NCBI GenBank assembly: GCA_905250125.1
Contig: CAJNOL010001248.1
Location: 7,697-71,696 of the forward strand
Source: Rotaria sordida
Taxonomy: Eukaryota; Rotifera; Eurotatoria; Philodinida; Philodinidae
Direction: 5' to 3'
Length of the DNA stretch: 64,000 nucleotides
This document shows positions 13,166 through 24,951 of this stretch, in pieces. Within the stretch, counting starts at the first letter, position 1. Every line of letters starts with the position of its first letter. The translations under genes and the position numbers were made by a program. Under the pieces are notes generated by a model. That model searched no databases. It saw nothing but the letters and a program-made list of their open reading frames with translations, and was not told where the DNA came from.

Positions 13166-13301
13166 TTGATTGCCATAAGTATATAATTACAACTAACGAA
13201 AATACAATTATAAAAATTCGAATCAGATCATTTTTTACATACAACGTAGATAAAAACATAATTAAAACAAAAATGACTCTTATAAAGTAGTTCACTGACA
13301 C
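13077..13301 (-). CDS. Last exon of an unrecognised small membrane protein
   Basis: This open frame starts just after a possible acceptor (ATCATAG) rather than at ATG, so it is probably the last exon of a longer or decayed gene. It encodes two hydrophobic helices (IRVIFVLIMFLSTLYV and RIFIIVFSLVVIIYLW) and a polar tail ending GTLVSYNKFKEILSLYGLIV. The tail is copied in inverted orientation at 12370-12450 with mainly conservative replacements, which argues that the reading frame has mattered. I do not recognise the family and found no convincing upstream exon. Confidence 0.4.
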   Translation of the reverse strand: MSVNYFIRVIFVLIMFLSTLYVKNDLIRIFIIVFSLVVIIYLWQSKSSGEGTLVSYNKFKEILSLYGLIVKTKF

Positions 13302-13789
13302 TATGATAAAAAATAAAGATATGATACAACATCGAATAAAACAAAAAAGTTAAATTAATAATAGTTCAAAATCTTATTGAATGATAGATATGACCACAGG
13401 ACTTCTTGTTCTATTACTGTAAAAGATTATCAATACTAACATGAATAATCATGACGAATTGATTGAAAAGATAATTCAAAGAATCTTACTGAACGATAGG
13501 AGATAGACATTAACCTCAATAAATATGCAACGATCATAATCAGATTTTCAATCAATAGTTAAAGATAGCTTTTTTTGGGAGTAATTCTTACTTGCTCTGT
13601 AGAGAGTACTTACGTATACGAGTACTCTAATAATATTATTTGATGTGATTTTTAAAAGTATTATACAAGCAAATTGACAAGTCAATGTTCTTCAACCATT
13701 AAGTTACCGTATGATATGAATCCAACATGTAAGAGAATGTGAATGTCTGTTTAGACGGATCTAAATTGAATGCTGAGGAAAGTTATCAA
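13302..13789. other. AT-rich spacer
   Basis: No intact gene. It may contain the decayed 3' part of the receptor remnant next to it and an unplaced 5' exon of the 13077-13301 gene. Confidence 0.4.
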
Positions 13790-14060
13790 CAAATTTATTC
13801 TACATGAATTCTATTGTCTGCGCTTGAGCATAGTGTGATGTTGTCATTCATTGATTCAATGAAGCAAAACAGATGTATGTAGATGCCGCAAACGAGACTA
13901 TTGCGAGCTTTACACTCGGTATCATTTACAATGGACATCTACTATTGACGCCATTTACATGAACAAGCATACGACCAAGAGTAAATGTCAACAAAAGAAT
14001 TAGATAACATCCATTGACTAACAGCAGATATGCTGAAGAAAGACCATTTTGCTGAAAATG
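13790..14060 (-). pseudogene. Decayed rhodopsin-type receptor (7TM) fragment
   Basis: Read on the minus strand, an open stretch resembles TM2 (SAYLLLVNGCYLILLLTFTL followed by GR). A Cys segment follows, and then a TM3-like stretch (VSFAASTYICFASLNQ) followed by MTTSHYAQ. This matches bdelloid orphan receptors, where a DRY-like motif follows a '(C)FASxDQ' pattern. In-frame stops fall within this stretch. No intact flanking exons are visible. Identification is by family memory and is tentative. Confidence 0.45.
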
Positions 14061-16185
14061 TTGTTTCTTTAAAAAGAATCGAGCATAGAGAGTATAGAAT
14101 CAATTACTATGAAGAACATTTTTAATGAGATGTTAGTTAACTAAGTATCTGTTGCAAGGAACGTTCTTGTCTTGGTAGGATAAACTGTAATGTTCTGAAA
14201 AGTAGAACGTACTATAATAGATTGATTATCAAATACATTTTCGATAATGTTACAATTAATAGTCAATAATAGAACATTAGTACTCATCATACTTACACAA
14301 AACTCCAGCTGACGCACAGACTATTCTTAGTATGCAATAACATATTATTAATTATTTTATGATATATGATCATAAAATATCCTTTGTAGTTAAAGGGAAG
14401 AGAAATAAAACTATGACAAATTGTTCTTGATATAATAATATTATTTATTTATTTCAATTCGATCATTATTACTTATATGATTAATAACTGTACATTTAAA
14501 TGAAAAGCGAATAGTTTTTATTTCGTATATTCAATTATTTTTATTGAATAGATTTAAACACAGAAAAATTTCTTGTTCGATGTGAAATAAATTCGTAAAC
14601 ATAATATAGAAACTTTTGTTCTCATTTCCATATACATAATATGGAACAACTTACTGAATTCAAAAAGAATTTCGTACAAGTTTTTTTTGTTTTTAATCTT
14701 AATGAGAATAAAAATAAAACAAATAATAGTTATATATCTATGAAAAATATTTAACTTTTAGTCTTTTGACTTCTTAAGATTTTAGTTTCGTATTATACTC
14801 GCAAAGATGTTTCCAAACCAGAGATGTTCACGACGTCGCAGCAGTGACACAGTAGCTTTTCTTAGTTATCGCCATGGTACAACAGCGTCAGATTCTCAGC
14901 CGTAATGGACATCTATGCTCCAAACAGACAGCAAGAAATATACTAATTGAAGCAATTATTACAGTCTTTTGTGCATGTAGCACAATGCTTGTAATATATG
15001 ATGATATTCCTGTTCGTTTGTGTTTTGTCTAAAGATAAACAAATAAAGAATTTCTCAACTATAAATTATTCTTAAATAAAGAAAAAAAAACAATATATTA
15101 ATCACTTATCTATTTATGTCATATTCAAAATAGCAAAAAAGGTAATTAAACATTTCTTCCATATGTCTTTTTCATAAGATTAACCATTCGAATGTATTCT
15201 CTACATACAAACATGTACTTAACTATGCAAAATGTATGAACAACAAAATTTCCATATTCAATTTTATATACTTCAATAATAAAATGCGTACCTCAATATC
15301 CAAGTATTTAAATTTGAATTGAAATCAACTTTATAGTATTACATTACTAAGAGAGAGAGAGAGAGTGATTAGATTTTATATAATTTAAAAAGGATATTTG
15401 ACTTCTCTTTAAATATTTCAAATAAAATTGTCTATGAAAGTTACATAGAGGAGAACTGAACGATTTTTAAACATCATCAAAAACGAATATAAAAATTTTC
15501 GATTAATACATATGTCGAACAAAAAAGAAGAAAGATAGTGCAAAATGTAGATCAAATCAAGTAGAGAATGATAATGAACAAATCTTGACGATTTAATTAA
15601 GCTCGATGTCATCTACAAAATCAATCTCGCTCGATCATTGGTAGGATCGAGTTTTATTATAGTAAACTTGTAACTTCATTAAACTACAGATTTTATTTAG
15701 AAAGATCAGTCAATAGAGAGAATTAGAGAAAAGTTATAACTGACAGACATTTCTGATCTACAAGTTTTTCGACTGTTTCTGTTACTATCACAATAAAAGT
15801 AATCATTAAAGATGACATTTGTTTTTGCACTGATACACTACAGTTCATAAAGTAGTCCTTAACACACTATTATTTAAATGAAAAAGAAACATTACAACGT
15901 TAGCTATTTAGAACTGTCTAGTTTTGAGTTTATGGTCACTTCCAAATTCATCGAAAAATTATCATAATTTTATCATGTCATTAACAATTACGAGAAAAAA
16001 ATGCGTTTAACCACCCATTAACCTTGAGTGTGCATCCATCAGTTCTTATTACATGGCATGCGCGTGAACATTTGTTTGACTAGATAATTGAAACTCCAAA
16101 TGAAATTAACATTAGCTTTTCATGCAGCACTAACCTAACAACTTACTACAAAAACGAAAGATCTATCACAAGAATTCTAACTATA
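14061..16185. other. Long spacer
   Basis: AT-rich with no supported gene. A short GA microsatellite lies near 15351-15366. A slightly GC-richer patch at about 14800-14930 has no open frame of note. Confidence 0.5.
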
Positions 16186-17152
16186 TCGTTAGGAACATCA
16201 ACTACTACTGTCATAGCTATCATTATAGTCACATGGACTACTATTACAATGACCAGAACAATAGTTTCTTATTATTGGAACGACAATAATCATAGAAATA
16301 ACAAAAACAAAATAATATCTATGACAACACAAACAACGATTCTTATTACTCTTCAACATCAACAAACGTCACAGATTCGACAATATCAATGTAAAAAAAT
16401 CTAACAACTATAATGAGTTTCACTAAGGAAGAAAATACAACTTTTACATAAGACGATGAACACTACAAATCTACTATTGGAACAAAAACAATCATAGAAT
16501 CAATAAAAAGTACAACAAGAAAAATCAAAATAATCGAAATAAGAACGCCTAAAAGAATTTAAACAAGAGAAACTGTAATTATGCCTATACTGACTTTATC
16601 AATAATAATGGAAAGCCTCTTAAATAATATTTAAAACTAAACTAATAATAGAATCAACAAAAAAATACCTACACAAATCGAAACCGTCATTGAAGAGACG
16701 ACTCCCATCGTCATTCAATCAATAGCAAAAGCCGTTACAACAGAAATAAAGTTTGCAGATGAAGAAAAAAGTCAAACACATCAACGAATAATCACAACAT
16801 CACCGTTGACTACTGCAAAAATTTCGATTAATACGAGTGAAACTGAATGTCAATCAAAACAAAGAATCTACGATGCTACTTTGCTTTGAGACTTCTTTTT
16901 AAAAAGGATAGGAATATATATATTTATGTTCAGATCTATTTTTATATTTATTACTATAATATCGAAAATGAAAATAAAATCATAAATAAATTCCAATGGG
17001 ATATATATTTTAAAAAATATGTAGTAGTGGTTTTATATAGAAATACTCCTCGCGTCATTGACAGAGAATTGATGAATGATTACTTTTATTTTTCATCTTT
17101 CTATTCTCATTTACAATTGTGTAAATATTTTATTGAATCGAACCGCGTCTAA
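16186..17152 (+). pseudogene. Thr-rich coding remnant
   Basis: Two long open stretches (about 16186-16405 and 16675-16890) encode Thr-rich peptides (GTSTTTVIAII, MTTQTTILIT, VIEETTPIVI, RIITTSPLTTAKIS). They are separated by stops and followed by a Tyr/Phe-rich frame to 17152. The ACN-rich composition resembles the Thr-rich linker of the metalloproteinase at 31.4 kb. No start, no splice pattern and no domain could be fixed. Best read as a decayed extracellular protein, though simple sequence could produce the same bias. Confidence 0.35.
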
Positions 17153-17383
17153 AACATAGTTGACATGCATTCGAAAAGTAAAGAATGAATGCAAACAGAC
17201 ACAACTCACATCAAACATCTTTTTTCATTTAACTTTTATTTGAATAGTATCGAACATTTATTGATTATTATTTTCTTTTCATCAGTTACATGTTTATATT
17301 ATTCTTCTTTCTGTCATCCTATATAAAATCATGTATGACTTTCTAAAAATTTCAGATTGAATCTAAATAATAGAAAATATAAA

Positions 17384-18241
17384 ATGGCATCTGCGTCTGC
17401 TCATCAAATGTCTTTAGGCAGTTTGGCCGATATAACTGGTGAATTTAATGGTGGTTCTTATAAAATCGATCATCGTGATACAAATGCACTTCTTTCAATA
17501 AGATTATCAGCTAATACTTCATTTTATGCTCAACCTGGAGCTATGGTTGCTATGAGTTCAGAAGTGACACTCAAAGGTAAATTTAAATTTTCATTCAAAA
17601 AAATGTTTACTGGAGGTGAAATGTCTCAATCAACATTTACGGGTCCTGGTGAAATAATACTTGCACCACCTATTTGGTAAAAATTTCAATTTTATTGATT
17701 TTCATATTATATTTTGTTCAATTAAACATCAATATTTTTCCTTTGTTAGGGGTGATATAGTACCTATTCAGGTGGATGCTGGTATCGAATGGAATGTTGG
17801 TAAAGGTGGATTTTTAGCAATGACCGATGGTGTAATAAAAGATACAAAATCTCAAGGATTAGGCAAAGGATTATTTTCAGGCGAAGGTTTTTTTGTCAAT
17901 CGAATATCAGGTGTAGGTATTTTTTTTGTTACATCAATTGGTGCAATAGTACAAAGAAATTTAAAAGAAGGAGAACAATGGATTGTTGATAATGGACATT
18001 TAGTTGCATGGACTTGTCCATATACATTGGAAAGATCAGGTGGTGGTTTTATTAGTGGAAGACATGCAGATGAAGGACTTGTTTGTCGATTTACAGGTCC
18101 AGGAATAGTATTAATTCAAGTAAATATTTTTTGTTTGTTTTTTTATCATCATAAAGAAATTAATATATTCAATATATTTTATAGAGTCGAAATCCTGAAG
18201 CTTTATCAGCATGGATTGTAGGTCAGAGACCATCAGGCTAA
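17384..18241 (+). CDS. AIM24: AIM24 family protein
   Basis: Three exons (17384-17676, 17750-18119, 18185-18241) join in phase to 239 aa. The Gly-rich beta-strand pattern is that of the AIM24 family (TIGR00266-like): FYAQPGAMVAMSS, LKGKFKFSFKKMFTGGE, FTGPGEIILAP, QWIVDNGHLVAW, VCRFTGPGIVLIQ, and a terminal NPEALSAWI. In fungi AIM24 is mitochondrial and supports inner-membrane organisation; many animal and bacterial members are uncharacterised. There is no clear mitochondrial presequence, so location is open. The ATG at 17384 was chosen because a splice acceptor (TTTCAG, ending 17355) lies just upstream in the 5' UTR. The gene looks intact. Confidence 0.92.
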
Positions 18242-19169
18242 TTATTAATGAAGTTACTTATTTTGATTTTTCATGTATTATTTACTTATCTTATGTAATT
18301 TATGTGAAAAATAAAATGCCAATTATTATTAGATACATCGATTCTCTGCAATTTTTGAATATTTAATAATATAAAACTTCAAGAATAGTTCTACGCATGA
18401 TAAAGTCTTTGAAAGATATTATAGAATAAGTACATGATAATTATCTTTATTTTTTTCATTTTAATTGTATCCTTATTATTATGAAATACAAAATGACTCG
18501 TGTCTTTTTGACTTGATCATTAATATAACAGCTGGCTTCTTTTAATGGCGCATGCAAAACATGTTTATCTTTTATTGTCATTAAGAAAAAAAAAATCTTG
18601 AAAGTCTTTTATTAACAGTCATATATACAATGTCCTATAAATATATTTCTTTTAATGAGTATTTCATCATCATCATTCATTACCGAACACATTCTTTTTA
18701 CTTCCACTTCTCTGATAACATAATTAGTCTATAAAGTCAACTTATCAATCATAAAATCTAATTCATTGATCTACTTTTAGAAATGGCATATGCTTAAAAA
18801 ACTTTCTAATGTGTCAAAAACGTCGAATTAACTTGATTTTTATCTTGGATAATAGATGTCATGTGAAAATTTTTATTTATATAGAACGACTCAACAAATA
18901 CTATTTAAGCTTTTTTATCTTTGAATAAAATACAAGAATGAAGTGTTTCTCACTTACGAGGGAAGATCCCCAAGTGATTCATCGTCTTTACGTCGAAACT
19001 ATGTAGATTCTAATGAGCTATGATAACTCTGAAAAGAGTTGAAGCTGATAGCTTATTATTACCGAGATAGTTCATTTTTATGGTATTTTTTAAGCACAAG
19101 TCTGTGATCCTCTCAGGATCATCAGAAAAACTAATTTTGGAATTTCGACTCAAAACTTTGTATAGTGAC
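18242..19169. other. Spacer after AIM24
   Basis: This contains AIM24 3' sequence (AATAAA near 18310) and AT-rich DNA without coding signal. Confidence 0.5.
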
Positions 19170-19357
19170 CAGTCTTAATGAGAATAGTTTATTGTAAAAG
19201 TTTTAGATATTTTGATTGTTCCTATCCTAAGATACAGTTATGGAAAATCATGCATGTACATCGCTCTTACTCATTGGCAAAAGCCACGTCTCTGCATTTC
19301 AGAAGAGGAGCAATCAGAAGATCTGAAACTTTTACAATAAACTGTTTTCATTAAGCT
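19170..19357. repeat. Imperfect inverted repeat, about 190 bp
   Basis: The left arm holds TTTATTGTAAAAGTTT and the right arm holds AAACTTTTACAATAAACTG, with further matching bases on both sides (GATTGTTCCT and AGAGGAGCAATC). The arms are about 50 bp and the loop about 80 bp. It is a non-coding hairpin element. Confidence 0.6.
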
Positions 19358-19969
19358 AAGTAATCTTTTATAATTTTAAACAATTATCAGTAAGATATAT
19401 AAACAATATTCTTAATGGATCTCTCAGGTATTGTGCGATTACTAATAATATCTATAATTAAACAAAATGCACTTTATTTTCCAGATTTACTCGGTTTTTT
19501 TTTAGTATAATATCGTCCGTATTTCTCGTCAATTAATTTAATATTAACATAGATGCACAAAAAGTTTAATATAAAAGAGAATTATGTCTTTCGATATAAT
19601 GATAAAAGACGTTATTCTTTTTTTTGCCATTTTTCCTTTAACTATCCAATCTTCAGATCCGTCGGAAGGAACAAAAGGACGAAGTTTTCTTCTTTACAAG
19701 GTACATCTTGTATTGATAATGCCATCTTCTTCCTTTATGATGAAACCTTATTAAACACATCTTCGAATCTTATTTTTTTCTACTCATTCACATAATATTT
19801 TGTCTTGTTTGCTTACAGTAAGTTTAACTTATTTATTTTCAATCATATAAATGGTGTTCCACAATAACTGAGAATAAATTGTGAAATAACATTTTTCTTG
19901 GCATAGAAGGATGGAATTTTTATCACATACATATCTAATCAAGATCTTTAGTTTTCAGCTCTCTAACTA

Positions 19970-20186
19970 AATTTTTCTATCAAAATCCTCTAGGAGTTGA
20001 AATCCCCCTGATATATTTTTCTGTAAAACTCTCTTTAGAAAGTTTCTTTCGAAAATTTGACAGATATTCTATTCGATAGGGAATTTTAAGGGGTATCCAA
20101 ATCAATATTTGGATGTGACCTAGTTACTCATCTTCGATGAAAAACTTCAAAAATAAAAGTGTCTTAAACTTTTGCGGTCCACTCTA
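19970..20186. mobile_element. Partial (one-arm) copy of the Tc1/mariner-type MITE found at 30103
   Basis: From AAATCCTCTAGGAGTTGAAA to GTGTCTTAAACTTTTGCGGT this matches the right arm of the 30103-30799 element, with substitutions. The outer end is followed by TA (20187-20188), fitting a TA target site. The opposite arm is absent. Confidence 0.75.
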
Positions 20187-21574
20187 TATATGATAAAAAC
20201 TTAAGCGTTCTATATTGAAGAAAAAAAAAATATGAAAAATATTGTTGACAATCTATCTTCAATAATCATGATAGATACCCTTTATGAATAATAATTTCAA
20301 TCTGTTGATTGCAAGGATCATCATGATGATAATAAAACAAATTTTTCAGGTTATAAATGCAATAAGTTTTTCTCATCAGATCATACTGAATTCATTATCA
20401 TATTGTAAATCTTGATAAAATATATTAAAATAATTCATCAAAATATAATAATCTCCATATATTATTAAGAACAGTACTGAGACATATTAAATTCTATGTA
20501 AATTATCAATCATATGAAGAAATCGTTTATTCTATTATCATACTTATAAGACAGTATTTTCAACTATAATTGCATTTTCTATTTCATATCCATAAATTTG
20601 AAATATGTTAAGAATAATTCCAAGGTTCAAAAAAGAATAGATTGTTATTTGTATGACTACATGAATTAATTCAATCGAAAAATTTCTAATTTTCTTTATA
20701 TTTGAAGATATTATAGATAAGAATGTTACTACAGTTTTTTTTTTCATTCCTTGTGTTATTCTTGGTTTTTTTTTATAAGACATTTATCATTGAATTAATG
20801 GTATTCTATCTTTCTCTTATGTTTACATTTTTGTCTATAGCTTCATAGACTTTTTTCTCATTGAAATTTTTTTCTGATATTCTTTGATATTTTTCTATTT
20901 CTTCGAGACATTATTCATTGAAAGTTCTAACATTTCGAATAAGAAAAATAAAATAAAATAATTAATATATTTATTTAATTAAACAATGCGAGTAAAGAAA
21001 GTTTTTCTATAGATTATATTATTAGAAAAATTATTTATTTCAAATGATAGAAGATATTTCTCTTGAATATAATCTAATGTATAAAAAGAAATTTGATCTA
21101 TATGATACACTCTCTCCAAATTAATATTCAACATGTGCAAATATGCCTCATATATATTCTCGTCTATTATCTTCAAGGTCATCAGTATAAGCATTTCATT
21201 ATAGAAATGTTCTTTTCATGTAGACAGTTCGACTGAATTGTATTTATGATTATCTGGACTACAAATATCTCTAGGAAAAAAAAACAAAACAAAAAGAATA
21301 TTTACTAAAACAAAATGTATTCATTCTAAATATTATTGGTTTTATTGCATCTTGAAAATAGATAGTAGCAGAAGAATCCAATGTTCTAGGTCGTGAAGAA
21401 AACAACATTGTTGAATTTTTATTGAAACTATGAATTCATATATCCTTATTATTTCAAATCGATATAGGCTATCGATTGAAAGCAATACCAGATTTAGATA
21501 GAGGACAATTGCCTTTCCGACTGAAAAGACTTTTCGTGATTTATTTTTAGAAGAAAATATATAAAACTGTGCCA
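20187..21574. other. Spacer upstream of the 7TM gene
   Basis: AT-rich, with several short minus-strand open frames of hydrophobic composition that show no family pattern. I treat them as chance. The receptor's promoter should be in the 3' part. Confidence 0.4.
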
Positions 21575-22699
21575 ATGGTATATCTAATGAACTACAAAAT
21601 GTATTTCTTTATTATGATTGTTCACTCCAACGCTGAATTACCTTTTCTTACTAACGACGTTCTAAATGAAACATTGTTCGAAAACTATAATAAAAGTTGT
21701 CAGACTTCAACAGTACCAATGATACTATTATTAGTTAAAAGATTAGAATGGTCATCAATCATCTTAAATCGATGGATAGTTCCAATTATGTTTCTAACTG
21801 GTATAATAGGAAATTTATTTAATTTGATTATATTTACACGTAAAGATTTTTTAAAACAATCATGTTCTTTATATTTTTTATCAGCATCAATAAATAATAT
21901 AATTATGTATTTAACTGGTCTTTTAACTCGAATGTTAAGTGATGGTTTTCAAGTAAATATACCTGGTAGTAACTCAAATATGTATTGTCAAATTCGGATT
22001 TATCTTGTTTATACTATTTTTGCAATATCAAATTGGTTTCTTATTTTCGCATCAGTTGATCGATTTTATTCAACAAATCAATCAGCATTAAAACGTCAAT
22101 ATGTTTGTTCGAAACGAATGGCATTTAAATTAATTTGTTTAACAATAATTGGATGCATTTTAATACATATACATATTATTGTTTATTATAAATATTTATA
22201 CTACGTTAATCTATATAACAAACAAACATTAATATGTACATCAGATAATAGAATTTATATTATATTTTTATCATTATTTATGTTAATTTTTTATAGTTTA
22301 TTACCTCCATTATTAATGTTATTAATAGGCTTTTTAACATTAAATAATATTCGAAAATCTCGTCGACAAATAAATTCAAATCGAATACCAACATTAACAA
22401 TAAGACGAGGTAAAAATCAATTAATTAAAACACTTACAGTACAAATAACTCTTCTTGTTATATTGACAAGTCCACATTCATTTTATTGGATTTATGTTAT
22501 GATTACAACAGATAAATATTCAATTAAACCAAGTATTATACAAGAATATGAAAAATTTATTTTAAATATTGTCCGTATATTACTTTATATTAATTATGGA
22601 TGTCCATTTTATATACATATGAGCGTTTCAAAAAAATTTCGAAATGAATTTATTAAAATAATTAATGAAATCAAAAGATATTTTAGATATTTATATTAA
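21575..22699 (+). CDS. Rhodopsin-family G-protein-coupled receptor (bdelloid orphan type)
   Basis: A single exon of 374 aa. Seven hydrophobic segments can be counted, starting with TM1 WIVPIMFLTGIIGNLFNLII (contains the GN motif). Other marks are LYFLSASINNIIMYLTG (TM2), a Cys before TM3 (MYCQIR), and a DRY-like FASVDRFYST at the end of TM3. TM5 is followed by a basic third loop (RKSRRQINSN, IRRGKNQ), and a TM7 region with YGCPFYIHMSVSKKFRNEF follows. It resembles the large FMRFamide-receptor-like family of bdelloids; the ligand is unknown. The N-terminal stretch is weakly hydrophobic with NET and NKS glycosylation sites. The ATG at 21575 is the first in frame. The gene is intact, unlike the receptor remnants at 13.8 kb and 57.3 kb. 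Confidence 0.85.
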   Translation: MVYLMNYKMYFFIMIVHSNAELPFLTNDVLNETLFENYNKSCQTSTVPMILLLVKRLEWSSIILNRWIVPIMFLTGIIGNLFNLIIFTRKDFLKQSCSLYFLSASINNIIMYLTGLLTRMLSDGFQVNIPGSNSNMYCQIRIYLVYTIFAISNWFLIFASVDRFYSTNQSALKRQYVCSKRMAFKLICLTIIGCILIHIHIIVYYKYLYYVNLYNKQTLICTSDNRIYIIFLSLFMLIFYSLLPPLLMLLIGFLTLNNIRKSRRQINSNRIPTLTIRRGKNQLIKTLTVQITLLVILTSPHSFYWIYVMITTDKYSIKPSIIQEYEKFILNIVRILLYINYGCPFYIHMSVSKKFRNEFIKIINEIKRYFRYLY

Positions 22700-22778
22700 A
22701 AGATTTTTTTTCCCTCGTTTTTTGTTTTTTTTTCTTTCTGAAAATATTATTTTTCTTTGATATTTATCAATTTATTTA

Positions 22779-23032
22779 ATGGAGGAATATATTGGTGTGT
22801 TGTCAATAACATATCTTAATATGAGTATCTCTCAATATTTATTTTTTCAGAGACATTTTCCCAACAAATTGATTGTGGTGAAAAATTAACTATAATTATG
22901 TCAATTATTCTTCCATTTTTTGTTATTTTTTCTTTACTTATTTGTTGGATTATGAGACCTTATTATCCACAACAAGCATCAAGTGTCATTGAATTTCAAA
23001 TTAGACAACAAATAGATTTTTCAAAAATTTGA
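22779..23032 (+). CDS. Small single-pass membrane protein (65 aa)
   Basis: Two exons, 22779-22794 and 22851-23032, join in phase over a 56-bp intron (GTGTGT...TTTTCAG). Product: a short N-terminus (MEEYIETFSQQIDCGEK), one strong transmembrane helix (TIIMSIILPFFVIFSLLICW) and a polar tail ending FQIRQQIDFSKI. No homologous family comes to mind. It lies 80 bp after the receptor stop on the same strand. The evidence is the clean splice and the abrupt hydrophobic/polar pattern. It could be a chance open frame or the last exons of another transcript. Confidence 0.5.
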
Positions 23033-24285
23033 CAATAAATAAAGTAAAATGAACTCATCTTCTATTAGAATGATTTCAAAATAATTCTCGAGATATTGAT
23101 TGATAATCATTGAAAAAGATTTTTTCTTTTTTCTTCAATTATATTTGTCTTGATTTAATCGATCAAAGAATGACAATGATCTTATTAATCTTTGTCGTTT
23201 CATAATATATTCTATTTGGAGTATTGGTTTTTTTTCTGGGTAAACTTTTATAAGATAAGCTTTTTTGTTTTGTAGATTAAGAGAAGAAAAACTGATTAGT
23301 TTTTATCATAGAAAAAAGAAAAGAATTGAATGATTAAGTTATTTAGAATAGTACCAGTGAGTAATATTTTCCCTATTATTTATAAATATTGTTGATTATC
23401 ATTAAACAAATATATTTTAATAAATGCACTAGGGAATGAGAATTGAAGTTGAGCCTTTAGAATTGCCAACAAGAAAAAGAAATGAATAATCATCATGCAA
23501 TTCAGATAAAAATAAACATCTAGATAATGATCTATGTTCATCAAAAAAGCATTAACAGATCTAGCAGAAGACCTTTTCTTTTTAATGTTGAATGAAGCAT
23601 CCTGCTATTCTTTTGTTGCAATAACGTTTTCGCCTGATGTAGTTTGAGTAGCTTCATCTGTTCCTTAGCAAAGACTGAAGAGAGAAAAAGAAAAAGAAAG
23701 AAACATTTTCTCATTTTATTCTGTAAATACTCAAAACCAACTATATTCTTTTATCATTTTTTTGTTTCTTCTCTTTGATAGTTAGATCTACTTTTTCGAA
23801 TAATAAAATTCCAAAGTGAATCTTCCTAATGTAAGTTTTTATTTTTTTTATTTTTTTAAGAATAATAAAGAAAAAAAAAATACAGTAATTGAATAACGCA
23901 TCAATCATAAGATCTTTAGGTTGGTTTTTTTTTTGATTTGTTTAGATATTTGATTGATGACAGCTGTTCGATAGAGATGGTACATGCAAACTTCAGATTT
24001 ATTTCTTATATCTAGAGAAATTAGATCTTTTCGAACAAAAATTTTACATCTATTTAAAATAATACTTTTTCTCTCTTTCGTAAAAGAAAGAAAAAAAAGC
24101 TGTTTTGTAAAAGAACCTTCTATGTAAATTACAAGTTTTAATATAACAAAAAAAAAAAGAAACTTGTCTTCTCGTTCTTCTCATTTTTCTTTCGTACTTC
24201 TGCCTGCTAATCATTCTTTTTTTCAGCATTGCCAACAACAGCAGAAACAACACCATAGAACGCTAAACATTTTGTGGTTTGACAG

Positions 24286-24323
<38 letters not shown>

Positions 24324-24919
24324 AGAAAGAAATGATATAGAAATGAGAGAAAGAAATAAGAGAGAAAAACCACATAGTTGCTGCATTCTGCGTTCTTTTT
24401 ACTTCTGTGTCTTGTTTGGTGCTTTAGTGATCATAACTTGTGTGTATATGTGTGAATGAATGTATTCAGACAACGACTAACTGTAGAAGAAATTATTTAA
24501 GAATTCGAATCCTTGAACACGTCTTATATTGTGTATTAAATTTTAAAAAAATTAAGACATTAATCATATCGAATCACAATCGTCTGATTGTCTCAAACAT
24601 TCCTAGGTATGTATATATTGATCATAGAGCATCTGTTGACATTTGCCTTTGTCTTTACTCAACACATCAATAATGTAATTGTAGAATATAGTATCATTCA
24701 ATTCGATATATATTTATAAAATAACCTTTTGTCAATTATCTACATATAGAGCTAGTAGCGATATAATTATAATCATACATCAGTTATCTTTCTAGGGTAA
24801 AATCTGTGAATAATCATATAAAACAAAACAAAAAATGATGAGAAAATTTTTCAAATATTAATCACTAAAAACTCATAAAAAAATCCTACGATGATTGAAT
24901 ACAAATGAAGGTCAAGAGC

Positions 24920-24951
<32 letters not shown>

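Noticed and set aside
20544..21575. Three minus-strand hydrophobic ORFs before the 7TM gene
   Set aside because: Composition follows AT-rich DNA; no coherent transmembrane topology, start context or family pattern.
24440..24673. ORF beginning MCICVNECIQ
   Set aside because: Lies in a microsatellite-rich spacer, with no conserved pattern or neighbouring exons.
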